Shown: one piece after another, positions 1 through 7,717 of the stretch | Layout: the number at the start of each line of letters is the position of its first letter | Numbering within the stretch: the stretch's first letter is position 1 | Assembly: GCA_018818425.1 (NCBI GenBank) | Contig: JAHISB010000009.1 | Coordinates: forward strand, 1-41,586 | Source: Patescibacteria group bacterium | GTDB lineage: Bacteria; Patescibacteriota; Patescibacteriia; UBA1558; UBA10009 | Direction of reading: 5' to 3' | Length of the DNA stretch: 41,586 nucleotides | Notes under the pieces: generated by a model | Databases searched by the model: none | What the model was told of the DNA's origin: nothing | Seen by the model: only the letters and a program-made list of their open reading frames with translations | Program-made: the position numbers and the translations under genes

Positions 1-6
1 CTTCTT

Positions 7-47
<41 letters not shown>

Positions 48-135
48 GCGCCGTCGCTGTGGACGCTTGGGCGCGATCAGCCTGTTATCCCCAGAGTAAC
101 TTTTATCCGTTGAGCTTCCGCCGTCCTATATCGAA

Positions 136-178
136 GCTATAACCACTTTTCACCTAAAAGATGAACAGTGGATACAGC
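136..178 (-). other. Enlarged hairpin in 23S domain V (helix 88 region)
   Basis: Between GTGATCCGACCGT and GACGGCGGAAGCTCAACGG the rRNA contains a hairpin of about 43 nt (GCTGTATCCACT ... AGTGGTTATAGC). E. coli has a much shorter apex here. The arms pair along nearly their whole length, with a TTTT tip. The helix number is assigned by eye. Confidence 0.6.
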
Positions 179-324
179 ATGTACGGTCGGATCACTAACT
201 TCTGCTTTCGCAACTGCGCGGGTTGTAACCCTTGCAGTAAAGCTGGCTTATGCGTTTGCACGACAACATCCCGTTTCCATCGGGAGCTAGCCAACCTTTG
301 TAAACGCCTCCGTTACATTTTGGG

Positions 325-1320
325 CATTTTGTTAACCTAATTTATACTTAAAGCTTGGTAAAATATACTTTTTAATTGTCTGATTGAATTTGTCAATTTC
401 GGTGGCCAAGATATATATTTGCCAGCCTTCCTTTTGTTTCCTTAATTTTGTTTTGATACTAAAGTTTTGCTTTAAAGCTTGTTGTAGCCTTTTTAAGCCG
501 AGTCTATCAAAAGCCTGAGTATTTATTATTTTAGCCCGATAATGTTTTGATTTAATTGATCCATCATCCATATACCAAACAGCTAATGTTAATGGTGTAA
601 GCCACTTATTGATTATTTTTGGCACATTTTTCTTTTTATCTAGATAAAATTGTTGGTAATAAAATCTGAAAGAACTGCTATAATTGGTATTAAACCAATA
701 TTTTTTGTAGATTTTATCATTAACTTTTTGCAATTTTATTTTTGGCGGACTCGTGGCTAAATTTTTTAATTGTTTATGCAGCCAATCAACATAATCTTTC
801 TGCTTAATTGAATGCTCTATTTTTAAGCGGAAAGTTTTATTATTTGCTGTTTCTAAGTGGCCATCGCCTAAAAGCTTACCTATAATAATCTGCTTTTGAT
901 AGGACGAAATTTTAAACTTTTTCATAAAGTTTATTATGTTAGGCGCTTAAATTATTCAAGCTCTCTATGTCGCCATATCCCGCTCCATATTTTTCTGAAA
1001 ACGGGATCCCGCTGTGTGCGGGAGAGTTCAGACTATATCTTCACCCAGTCAGACTGGGGCTTAGCGTCTAGTCGTTGAGGGCCCCTTCAAAATTTATTTG
1101 AAGAATTCCCTGCTGATTGTCCGCCTTCGCTAAAGCTTCGGCGGATAAATCCGCTTCAGATTTTGCGAAACACCTCAATATTTTCACACTTTGGTAATTG
1201 AGGATTCCCGGGGGTTCCAGCATATAAGCCAAGTATTTTTCTTTTATTTGGTCTGCGACGGTAAAAATATAATATTACTACTATATTGCCCCTAAAATTA
1301 ACGGAGATTAATTTTTCTTA
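325..1320 (-). mobile_element. Group I intron in 23S rRNA, carrying a homing endonuclease gene
   Basis: The 23S match stops after GGGGCGGTTGCCT (to 1321) and resumes with CCCAAAATGTAACGGAGGCG (from 324). Joining these restores the usual rRNA sequence, near E. coli position 2262 by my count. Group I hallmarks are visible on the minus strand. The 5' exon UUGCCU (1326-1321) pairs with a guide GGGCAA (1291-1286), leaving the classic U-G pair at the splice site. An R-like element (CTCAACGACTAG, 1079-1068) and an S element (AAGATATAGTC, 1041-1031) can form P7 through GACTA/TAGTC. The intron ends in G (325). It is expected to self-splice from the pre-rRNA. The core lies in 926-1320 and the endonuclease ORF fills the 3' part. 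A short palindrome (TCCGCC...GGCGGA, about 1119-1147) sits in a peripheral loop. Confidence 0.9.
332..925 (-). CDS. LAGLIDADG homing endonuclease encoded in the intron
   Basis: A 197-residue protein with two LAGLIDADG-type motifs: residues about 15-24 (GKLLGDGHL) and 113-122 (VWYMDDGSIK). Each supplies the acidic residue expected for metal-dependent double-strand cleavage, so it should act as a monomer with two active-site helices, as in the LAGLIDADG_2 family that favours rRNA and organelle introns. The natural target would be the uninterrupted 23S sequence around the insertion site, spreading the intron to intron-less alleles. The ORF is on the sense strand of the rRNA and its stop codon is only 7 nt before the intron end, so intron and ORF are tightly packed. 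There is no clear Shine-Dalgarno sequence. Both motifs and the reading frame are intact, so it is probably active. Confidence 0.93.
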   Translation of the reverse strand: MKKFKISSYQKQIIIGKLLGDGHLETANNKTFRLKIEHSIKQKDYVDWLHKQLKNLATSPPKIKLQKVNDKIYKKYWFNTNYSSSFRFYYQQFYLDKKKNVPKIINKWLTPLTLAVWYMDDGSIKSKHYRAKIINTQAFDRLGLKRLQQALKQNFSIKTKLRKQKEGWQIYILATEIDKFNQTIKKYILPSFKYKLG

Positions 1321-2384
1321 AGGCAACCGCCCCAGTTAAACTACCCACCAGATACTGTTTCCTGCCCAGATTCATGGGTCAGGGTTAGAATTAAAAGCAT
1401 AAAAGGGTGGTATCTCACTGGCGACTCCCCCTAAACTAACGTTTAGGGTTCAAAGTCTCCCACCTATGCTGAACAGCTATACCCTTAATCCAATACCAAG
1501 TTGTAGTAAAGCTTCATGGGGTCTTTTCGTCTAGCTATGGGTAACGAGCATCTTTACTCGTCTTGCAATTTCGCCGAGTCCCTCGTTGAGACAGTCTCCA
1601 AGTCGTTATGCCATTCGTGCAGGTCGGAATTTACCCGACAAGGAATTTCGCTACCTTCGGACGATTATAGTTATCGCCGGCGTTCATCAGCGCTTCGGAT
1701 CAAGGCTTGCACCTCTCCCCTTAACGTTCTGACACTGGCCAGGCATCAGCCCCTATACCTCACCTTACGGTTTGAGCAGGGACCTGTGTTTTTGGTAAAC
1801 AGTCGCTTGGAGTCTTTAGCTGCGCCCGCCTAAATCTTGCGATTTTGGCGGGAGGCCTTATTGCGAACTTACGGCCGCTGTTTTGCCGAGTTCCTTAACG
1901 AGGGTTCTCTCGTACACCTTAGGCTTCTCGCCTCACCTACCTGTGTCGGTTTACGGTACGGATGCCCATATTTTAACCCTAGAAGTTTTTCTTGGTTACC
2001 TTTCCCTTTAAATTGGTTTTGGTATAACCGCAACCTTCTCACCTTTTCTAGACTTGTTCTTCCCGGATTTGCCAGAGAAGAATCTAAAAAAGGCAAACGT
2101 CATAACCATACGGACGCTTAAAGCTTAAAGCAACGTCACTCCATTGGAAAATATAGGCAGGGCAGGAATATTAACCTGCTCTTCCATCGCCTACGCCCTT
2201 CGGCCTCGGCTTAGGATCGCCTAACCCTGGGTTGAAAGTCATTGCCCAGGAAACCTTAGGTTTTCGGTGGCCCGGATTCTCACCGAGCTTTTTGCTACTC
2301 ATACCAACATTTTCTCTTCTATATCCTCCACCGCAGCTCGCGCTGACGACTTCAACGGATATAGAATGCTACCCTACCGCCGCT

Positions 2385-2650
2385 GCTACGCAGCGGAAAT
2401 TCCAATCCTCAATTTAATTGAGGACAAATTCCAAGATACAAACAATATTCAATTATCTCAGCCAGCTCTCGTCCCGAGCTCGAGCCGAGGGGAGGCTGAT
2501 CCGCCTTTGGCGGAAAATTTCAAAACTCAAATTTTTTAATCTATCACCATTTTGATAATAGTTTGTTTTGAATTTAATATTTGAAATTTATGATTTGTTT
2601 GTTTCTTGTGATTTGGAATTTGGAATCTCCGATGCGTAGCATCGGCTCCA
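2385..2650 (-). repeat. Repeat insertion of about 250 nt in a 23S domain II hairpin
   Basis: The conserved GGGGCTAAACTTGGTACCGAAG and GCGGTAGGGTAGCATTC segments (E. coli about 1190-1240) are separated by about 250 nt instead of about 30. The insert is bounded by two small GC hairpins (CCGATGC/GCATCGG and CCGCTGC/GCAGCGG). Inside it has A+T-rich text (CAAGAAACAAACAAATCA on the minus strand near 2610-2593), a TCCGCC/GGCGGA palindrome and long complementary arms (AAATTTCAAA ... TTTGAAATTT). The same CAAGAAACAAACAAATCA word occurs twice in queA, so this is a dispersed element sitting in rRNA. Whether it is retained in the mature rRNA cannot be told from the sequence. Confidence 0.8.
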
Positions 2651-2727
2651 ATCTTCGGTACCAAGTTTAGCCCCGTTAAATTTTAGGCGCAAAGCAACTT
2701 GACCAGTGAGCTATTACGCTATCTTTA

Positions 2728-2765
<38 letters not shown>

Positions 2766-3309
2766 AGTCACGATACCACCTTTCACACTTAACTTGAATT
2801 TAGGGACCTTAGATGTGGATCTGGGCTGTTTCCCTTTTGACACATGGAGCTTAGCCCCCACGGTCTGACTCTTAAGCTATAATTTATTGGCATTCGGAGT
2901 TTGGTTAAGACAGGTAAGGTTTCCCACCCTGTCCCATTCAGTGCTCTACCACCAATAAGGAACACTTAAGGCTAGCCCTAAAGCTATTTCGGGTAGAACC
3001 AGCTATTGCCAGGTTCGATTGGAATTTCTCCTCTATCCTCAACTCATCCCCTAGTGTTGCACGGCTAGTGGGTTCGGGCCTCCACGCCTTGTTACGGGCG
3101 CTTCACCCTGGTCAAGGATAGCTCACCTGGTTTCGGGTCGTGTATATGCTGCACTTTAGAAAAATAGTTAGCCGGTCCGCGAACGAACCAGTAACTATTT
3201 AACTAAAAACGCCGGTTAAAGCTCGCTTTCACTACACCTACTCCTCGTAAGGATTAGATAAGCAACATATAGCACACTCGTTGGTTCATTCTTCAATAGG
3301 CACACCATC

Positions 3310-3425
3310 ACCCACCTTCGCTCTGCGCTCCGCTTGAGCTACGGCGGGGCAAGCCCCCCTTCAATTTTTAAAAACGGGCTTGCCCCGCCGTAGCTTTTTG
3401 CGAAGCAAAAAGCGAAGGCGGGCTC
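3310..3425 (-). repeat. Palindromic insertion in 23S helix 25 region
   Basis: Between CTGAAACCATTTGCTTAC and GGTGATGGTGTGCC the rRNA has a hairpin of about 115 nt. Its stem is built from complementary arms around TACGGCGGGGCAAGC and GCTTGCCCCGCCGTA, with an outer CCCGCCTTCGC/GCGAAGGTGGG pair. The site matches the variable helix 25 of E. coli (about 533-560). The GCCTTCGCT and GCTACGGCGG words recur in the palindromes inside queA. Confidence 0.75.
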
Positions 3426-3480
3426 TGATTCTTTGTAAGCAAATGGTTTCAGATACTATTTCATCCCCCTCACCGGGGTG

Positions 3481-3517
<37 letters not shown>

Positions 3518-4140
3518 ATCATCAAAAGTATTTAGCCTTAGCGCATAGTCACGCTGGTTTCCCCCAGGATTTCACGAGTCCTGAAGTACTCGAGATATGT
3601 CACTACAGAGCGATTACCCCTTTCACATACAGGGCTATCACCTTCTTGGGCGCCGCTTTCCAGCGGCTTCTACTAGGGAAGCAATCAATTATTCTCTGCT
3701 ACGGATTACAAGCTCCGAAAAAGTAACTTCTCACTACCCCACTTCAGCAACGGCTTGCACCTTTAAATCGCTTCACCCTTGCCCGAAGGCTCAAGATCTG
3801 CGAAAACACTAAAGTGGTTTGGGCTGTTCCCTTTTCGCTCGCCACTACTAAGGGAATCGAAATTAGCTTTTAGATCTCATATCGCCAAAAAGCGACAGAG
3901 AACTAAAGACTAATATTAATTCTTTATTTTCCTCTGGGTACTAAGATGTTTCAATTCCCCAGGTCTTCCTCACAAACCTATGAATTCAGTTTGCGATGAC
4001 CGAGTTTTAACTCGGCCGGGTTACCCCATTCGGAAACCCCCGGCTCAAAGGTTGCTTGCCACCTAACCGAGGCTTATCGCAGGCTGCTACGTCCTTCATC
4101 GTCTTTTGATGTCGAGGCATCCACCATTTGCCCTTAATTG

Positions 4141-4589
4141 TAATCACCGAATTATACGAGAGTCATTTATCCAGCGCCAAAATAGCGCTGGGTTTTAATT
4201 AATTATGTTTAACTTGATTAGATCAAATTAAACGATAAAGATGCTCTTTTCATTCTTAAGTTGTCAAAGTTCTTTTTTAGAATGTAGAAAATTGTGTGTA
4301 GAATGTAGTTTTATTCTTATTTTCTACATACCACCTTCAACATTCTATTTTCCAATTTTTTTGATACAAAAAATCCGCTGTTCAAGCGGATCTAACAACT
4401 AGCAGTTAAAAATTAGGTCAAAAAATTATCCGCTTGATTTATTTTGTATAGATTTGTTGTTTTTTGAGCTACTATCATTAATTTTATTAGCTTGTCTCGC
4501 CGAAACCTTTATTTTTAAAGGTGAAGGCGGATTTTAGCTTAAATGTGGGTTATTTGTGGATAATTCTCTGTCCCATTTTCAGCTTTTGA
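4141..4589 (-). other. 23S rRNA leader, no gene seen
   Basis: This stretch lies between the predicted start of transcription (about 4583) and the 23S 5' end. It holds no tRNA and no supported ORF. It contains a hairpin (GATCCGCTTGAACAGCGGATT, 4372-4392), a second possible GC hairpin near 4500-4532, and otherwise A+T-rich sequence. It probably supplies processing stems. Confidence 0.6.
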
Positions 4590-4618
4590 ATTATATATTG
4601 TTTTGAGAATTGTGTCAA
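4590..4618 (-). promoter_or_regulatory. Consensus promoter for the 23S rRNA
   Basis: On the minus strand a perfect -35 box TTGACA (4618-4613) is followed after 17 nt by a perfect -10 box TATAAT (4595-4590). Transcription would begin near 4583, about 440 nt before the 23S. It is the best promoter match in the window, which fits a stable-RNA gene. Confidence 0.85.
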
Positions 4619-4628
4619 ATCTTAAAAG

Positions 4629-4740
4629 TCGCCGAGATACGCCGAGATACGCCGAGGTGCGCCGATATGCCTCTTTAACATCGGCGATTATCCGCGAATA
4701 TCAGCTAATGGTCTGCGCATCTCCGCGCATATCAGTGAAA
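4629..4740. repeat. Word-like repeat, three direct copies of GCCGAGATAC-type units plus inverted relatives
   Basis: Units GCCGAGATAC, GCCGAGATAC, GCCGAGGTGC and GCCGATATGC follow one another at about 4631-4670. Related, partly inverted words (CCGCGAATATCAGC, CCGCGCATATCAG) follow at 4692-4736. The block sits just upstream of the rRNA promoter and downstream of a small gene. Confidence 0.7.
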
Positions 4741-4743
4741 TAG

Positions 4744-4947
4744 TTATTCTTTCGGCGCTACAAATATTAAATATAAGCCGATAATAATAAACCCGATGCC
4801 CATAAATAATAGAACGTTCGGAATATTAAACCATTTTGTAAAATAGGATATTATTTTTGATAATAAAAATATTATTCCCAGCGGTAATAAAACCTTGCCG
4901 ACTAGATTGAAATTAATCGGTACAAAGCCCGACATGTATTTTTTCAT
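4744..4947 (-). CDS. Small membrane protein, function unknown
   Basis: A 67-residue ORF with two hydrophobic segments (about residues 16-34, VGKVLLPLGIIFLLSKIIS, and 43-62, NVLLFMGIGFIIIGLYLIF). It should be an inner-membrane hairpin protein with short charged ends. There is no recognised family. An alternative start is Met5 (MSGFVP); neither start has a clear ribosome binding site. It lies upstream of the rRNA promoter on the same strand. Nothing in the context indicates a role. Confidence 0.6.
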   Translation of the reverse strand: MKKYMSGFVPINFNLVGKVLLPLGIIFLLSKIISYFTKWFNIPNVLLFMGIGFIIIGLYLIFVAPKE

Positions 4948-5067
4948 AACATTTATTTAGTTTATTTCTACCCCAAATTCATTATATATAAGCCCCCTGG
5001 ATTTTACAATAACCAAAATAAAAGGAGCTTAGGAGGCAAGGAGGAATGAATAGAAAATATTTAAGGT

Positions 5068-5121
5068 CCATTGCGGTTTTGTAGCGACGCAAAATCTTGC
5101 GTCGCTACAAAACCGCAATGG
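5068..5121. repeat. Near-perfect 54-nt palindrome
   Basis: The left arm begins CCATTGCGGTTTTGTAGCGA and the right arm is its complement, ending CTACAAAACCGCAATGG. The only break is at the AAAATCTT centre. The inner core (GTAGCGACGCAA) resembles the palindromes at 5970-5998 and 19794-19835 in layout: a gene-free hairpin with an A+T centre. Confidence 0.85.
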
Positions 5122-5144
5122 CTTCGTTAAAAAATATCCTAAAT

Positions 5145-5181
5145 CAAAAACCAGCCCCCTTTTAATGAGGGCTGATTTTGG
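5145..5181 (-). terminator. Rho-independent terminator for the gene at 5411-5827
   Basis: On the minus strand CAAAATCAGCCC pairs with GGGCTGGTTTTTG across an 11-nt loop and is followed by T-rich sequence. It lies about 230 nt downstream of the exported-protein gene. Confidence 0.7.
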
Positions 5182-5410
5182 TCCGCCGCTGGGGCGGAAA
5201 TTCTCTCTAAAATCACGTTTGTCCCGCTTTTATACTCCTTCGCTTTAATAATTCCGATTTTGCTAATTGAATAATTTGAATTATTTTATCAAATATTAGT
5301 ATCAATATTAACGCATCGCTTCGGAGTATTTTCTATTTTATTAAAGCAATTGGGTATAATATCCTAACTTGCTGTGGGCAGGGATATTAAATTAATTTTT
5401 CAGCGGGTCT

Positions 5411-5827
5411 TTATATAACACCGTGATTAGCAAATAAGATTGACAAAATATTGTTAATTCTGGATGGAAGATTAAGAGCTGCTTGGTTCTGGATTTTTTC
5501 AACATATTGTGGCTGGGTGCCATCGATATTGATAGCAAATCCATTGGTAACTGATTCAGTAGTTATATTTACTCTATCTCTAATGCTCCAATCACGACCC
5601 ATTAATTCTTCAAACCAAGCGTCCATTAGATGAAGAGTCGGCCAGATTGGGCCTTCGTTAATGGCGAAACTGATGGCAACACCGGTATCGGTATTAACTA
5701 CATCTACTTTGACTAATTCTTTAATCTGCTGGCCTCTTATAGAACCCTCGCCTTCGGCTGCTAAAGCAGGAGCAGCAACGGTTAAAGCTAAGATAGCAAT
5801 AAGTGAGCTCAAAATTACTTTTTTCAT
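5411..5827 (-). CDS. Small exported protein, function unknown
   Basis: A 138-residue protein with a clear Sec signal peptide: MKK, a hydrophobic run (ILSSLIAILALTVAAPALA) and a likely signal peptidase I site after ALA (about residue 23). The mature part of about 115 residues is mildly acidic, has no cysteine and contains no motif I recognise (IKELVKVDVVNTDTG, WPTLHLMDAWFEELMGRDW). It has its own terminator downstream and a nested palindrome upstream, so it is probably a single-gene unit. It may be a periplasmic or surface protein; no function can be assigned. Confidence 0.75.
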   Translation of the reverse strand: MKKVILSSLIAILALTVAAPALAAEGEGSIRGQQIKELVKVDVVNTDTGVAISFAINEGPIWPTLHLMDAWFEELMGRDWSIRDRVNITTESVTNGFAINIDGTQPQYVEKIQNQAALNLPSRINNILSILFANHGVI

Positions 5828-5912
5828 AAAATTTAAGGATTAATTAATAAGGATTGATTTTTGTGACCTTTATATACAGTAATACACCTAATTTGTTGAT
5901 TTATTTCATAAT

Positions 5913-6031
5913 AAAAAAGCCCTGTTTTATGTTTCGTTGATATTCAACAAATGTTAAATAATAATAGTAGTAGGGGCACAAAATTTTGTGCCTCTACTCG
6001 GGTATTGTTGAATTATTATAACAAGGCTTTT
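5913..6031. repeat. Nested inverted repeat: terminator arms enclosing a palindromic element
   Basis: Outer arms AAAAAAGCCCTGTTTTAT (from about 5914) and ATAACAAGGCTTTTTT (to about 6031) would make a normal bidirectional terminator. Between them lie a second pair (TTCAACAA / TTGTTGAA) and an inner palindrome GTAGGGGCACAAAATTTTGTGCC...TAC (about 5968-5998). The inner element resembles the one at 19794-19835. It looks like a palindrome inserted in a terminator loop. Confidence 0.7.
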
Positions 6032-6784
6032 TTAATTCCCCTGCAATTTGCCTTCGACTAGACAGCGATTCTTAATGGCCGAAAGGGTGATTTTTCTGAC
6101 GCCTTGAGCGTAAAAAGTAATGCCTTCCTTATAGCCAACGGCCAGGAAAACATCGCCTATCCGGGGAGCATCTATAATTTTAGTATCGCTGAATAATTGG
6201 ATAATCATAGGCAAATGGCCGCGGGTAATTACTTCGGCTCTTTTATTTTCCTTGTCAACGCTAATTACCTTGCCGATTAAAATATGAGCTTGGTTGATAT
6301 CGCAGTCCAAGGCGCGGCGGTAAACCATTTTTAAGAAACCAAAATCATAACCGGCGGCCTTAGCGGCCAGGCCGTTATGGAAGCCGGTTGCGGAAAATAA
6401 GCCGCCGGCCAAAATTACCATTAGGGCTAGGGTAGTCAAAGAGTGTTTTAAGGGTTTTCTGTAGGCCAGAGTGTATTTTCGAAAAATCAAAGTAGCCAAT
6501 AATACCAGAATGGTAACAAAAGCCAGCCAGCTAAAAGGCAAGTCAGATAAAAAAGCTGAGTAGGCCTGGCCGCCCAGCCCTAAAGCCTGGGTGCTGGCTT
6601 GCTGCTCAATAAAGAAGATTGTTAAACTAAAAATTAAAACTGACAAAGCCATGAGCAGGCCAAAACTGCTTTTGAAACCCAGTTTTTGCAAAGTAAAAAA
6701 CATTTTAGATTTCATCTTCACCTTTTGGGATTTGATTTTTTCTAAAATTTGCTTTTGGATATCGATTGATCTTTGATTTTTCAT
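6032..6784 (-). CDS. Membrane protein paired with an ECF sigma factor, possible anti-sigma factor
   Basis: A 250-residue protein with a basic cytoplasmic N-terminus (about residues 1-40, MKNQRSIDIQKQILEKIKSQ), three hydrophobic segments (about 41-62, 84-102 and 113-132) and a C-terminal domain of about 100 residues rich in beta-type sequence (HILIGKVISVDKENKRAEVI). It begins 11 nt after the stop codon of the ECF sigma factor gene, so the two are almost certainly cotranscribed. The arrangement is that of a sigma/anti-sigma pair, in which a short cytoplasmic region holds the sigma factor until an envelope signal arrives. No zinc-binding anti-sigma motif (HxxxCxxC) is present, so the role rests on context. 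Confidence 0.7.
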   Translation of the reverse strand: MKNQRSIDIQKQILEKIKSQKVKMKSKMFFTLQKLGFKSSFGLLMALSVLIFSLTIFFIEQQASTQALGLGGQAYSAFLSDLPFSWLAFVTILVLLATLIFRKYTLAYRKPLKHSLTTLALMVILAGGLFSATGFHNGLAAKAAGYDFGFLKMVYRRALDCDINQAHILIGKVISVDKENKRAEVITRGHLPMIIQLFSDTKIIDAPRIGDVFLAVGYKEGITFYAQGVRKITLSAIKNRCLVEGKLQGN

Positions 6785-6795
6785 AAGTGATATAT

Positions 6796-7362
6796 TTAAA
6801 TATTATTATCTTTTAACATTTTTTTAGCCCGGTTTATTAAAACGCCGATAGTGCTGACGGGCTTGCGCAAAATATCGGAAATTTCTTCGTAGGATTTTTC
6901 TTCTAAAAATTTTAGAATCATTACCTCGCGATACTTCCGCGGCAATTGATCCATGCCCCGCCGAACCTTTTCGATGCTGACTTTAAGGTCAAGCTCCTCG
7001 GTAATATCTCTGCCGTCAGACAAAACATTTTCTAAGTATTCGCTTTGTTCAATTGATTCTAGTTTGATTTTAGTGTTCCGGCGCAGCCAGTTGACCGCTT
7101 CGTTATGGGCGATCCGGTAAATCCAGGAAGAAAATTTTAATTTGGCATCGTAGCCGTGCAGGTTTTTGTAGACCTTTAAAAAGACATCCTGGACAACATC
7201 CTCGGCTTCGTCGGGGTGGTTGATTAAGCGGTTGACGTAATAAAAGAGCTTGTGCTGGTATCTGATGATTAATTCGGAAAACAGTTCCTGGTTTTTAGTC
7301 CGGATGATTTCTACCAGCTGATTATCGTCAAACTGATTCATATTTGGCTGATTGCCTATCAT
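6796..7362 (-). CDS. ECF-type RNA polymerase sigma factor
   Basis: A 188-residue sigma-70 family protein of the extracytoplasmic-function group. Region 2 is at about residues 25-95 (IRYQHKLFYYVNRLINHPDEAEDVVQDVFLKVY ... FSSWIYRIAHNEAVNWLRR) and region 4 at about 133-185 (LPRKYREVMILKFLEEKSYEEISDILRKPVSTIGVLINRAKK, a helix-turn-helix for -35 recognition). Regions 1 and 3 are absent, as usual. The next gene encodes a membrane protein that may control it. A weak promoter (TTGAAA-17-TGTAAT, 7396-7368) lies directly before the start. The divergent rny promoter lies about 100 nt upstream. Confidence 0.92.
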   Translation of the reverse strand: MIGNQPNMNQFDDNQLVEIIRTKNQELFSELIIRYQHKLFYYVNRLINHPDEAEDVVQDVFLKVYKNLHGYDAKLKFSSWIYRIAHNEAVNWLRRNTKIKLESIEQSEYLENVLSDGRDITEELDLKVSIEKVRRGMDQLPRKYREVMILKFLEEKSYEEISDILRKPVSTIGVLINRAKKMLKDNNI

Positions 7363-7441
7363 TATATATTACAATTAATAGTCAGATTTATTTCAACTAT
7401 TATTAAGGTTAGCTTATTTTAACAGATTTTTCAATAATTAC

Positions 7442-7470
7442 TTGACCTCATAACCAATTTATGCTACTCT
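7442..7470 (+). promoter_or_regulatory. Promoter for rny-ymdB-hup
   Basis: TTGACC (7442-7447), a 17-nt spacer, then an extended -10 (TGC TACTCT, -10 box at 7465-7470). Transcription should start near 7477, leaving a leader of about 240 nt before rny. Confidence 0.75.
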
Positions 7471-7476
7471 AAAAAT

Positions 7477-7717
7477 AGTTTAATTAATCAAAAATTAATC
7501 AAAGTTTTTGGGAGTTTAAGCGCCAGAGAATAGCGATGAAAAAGACAGAAAATCCGGAAAGTAAATATTTAACTTAATTCACTCTTTAAAATAGTGAGTA
7601 AAATTGGACTCAAAAATCAGGAGGAACCAGAGCAACTCCTTTAGATTTTTCTAAAAGGCAGGAGTATTTCAATTGTCTTTAAAGACTCTCAAAAATTTGT
7701 TAGAAGGATACTAAAAA
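7477..7717 (+). promoter_or_regulatory. Long structured leader of rny with competing hairpins
   Basis: The leader holds at least two mutually exclusive hairpins. AGGAG (about 7620) can pair with CTCCT (about 7637) around the loop GAACCAGAGCAA. The same CTCCT, within ACTCCTTTAGA, can instead pair with TCTAAAAGGCAGGAGT (to about 7667), forming a longer stem. Another hairpin (TTCACT...AGTGAG, about 7578-7600) and a GTCTTTAAAGAC palindrome (about 7675) are present. A 13-codon ORF starts at 7536 (MKKTENPESKYLT). The pattern is that of an attenuator, leader peptide or riboregulator. It matches no riboswitch class I know. Confidence 0.5.

Larger units (their letters stand above)
4948..5410. other. 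Gene-poor spacer with palindromes and a terminator
   Basis: No supported ORF is seen. The stretch contains a 54-nt palindrome (5068-5121), a terminator (5145-5181), a short TCCGCC/GGCGGA hairpin (5181-5200) and A+T-rich sequence with no clear function. Confidence 0.6.

Noticed and set aside
896-2539. Plus-strand ORFs of 60-105 codons across the 23S gene
   Set aside because: They are antisense to rRNA and follow rRNA conservation, not coding patterns.
4629-4740. CRISPR array
   Set aside because: The repeats are direct neighbours with no unique spacers of even length, and no cas gene is present.
7530-7670. T-box riboswitch in the rny leader
   Set aside because: AATAGCGATGAAAAAGACAG and GGAGGAACCAGAG look faintly like T-box parts, but the invariant UGGNACCGCG-type sequence is missing and rny is not a tRNA-related target of T-boxes.
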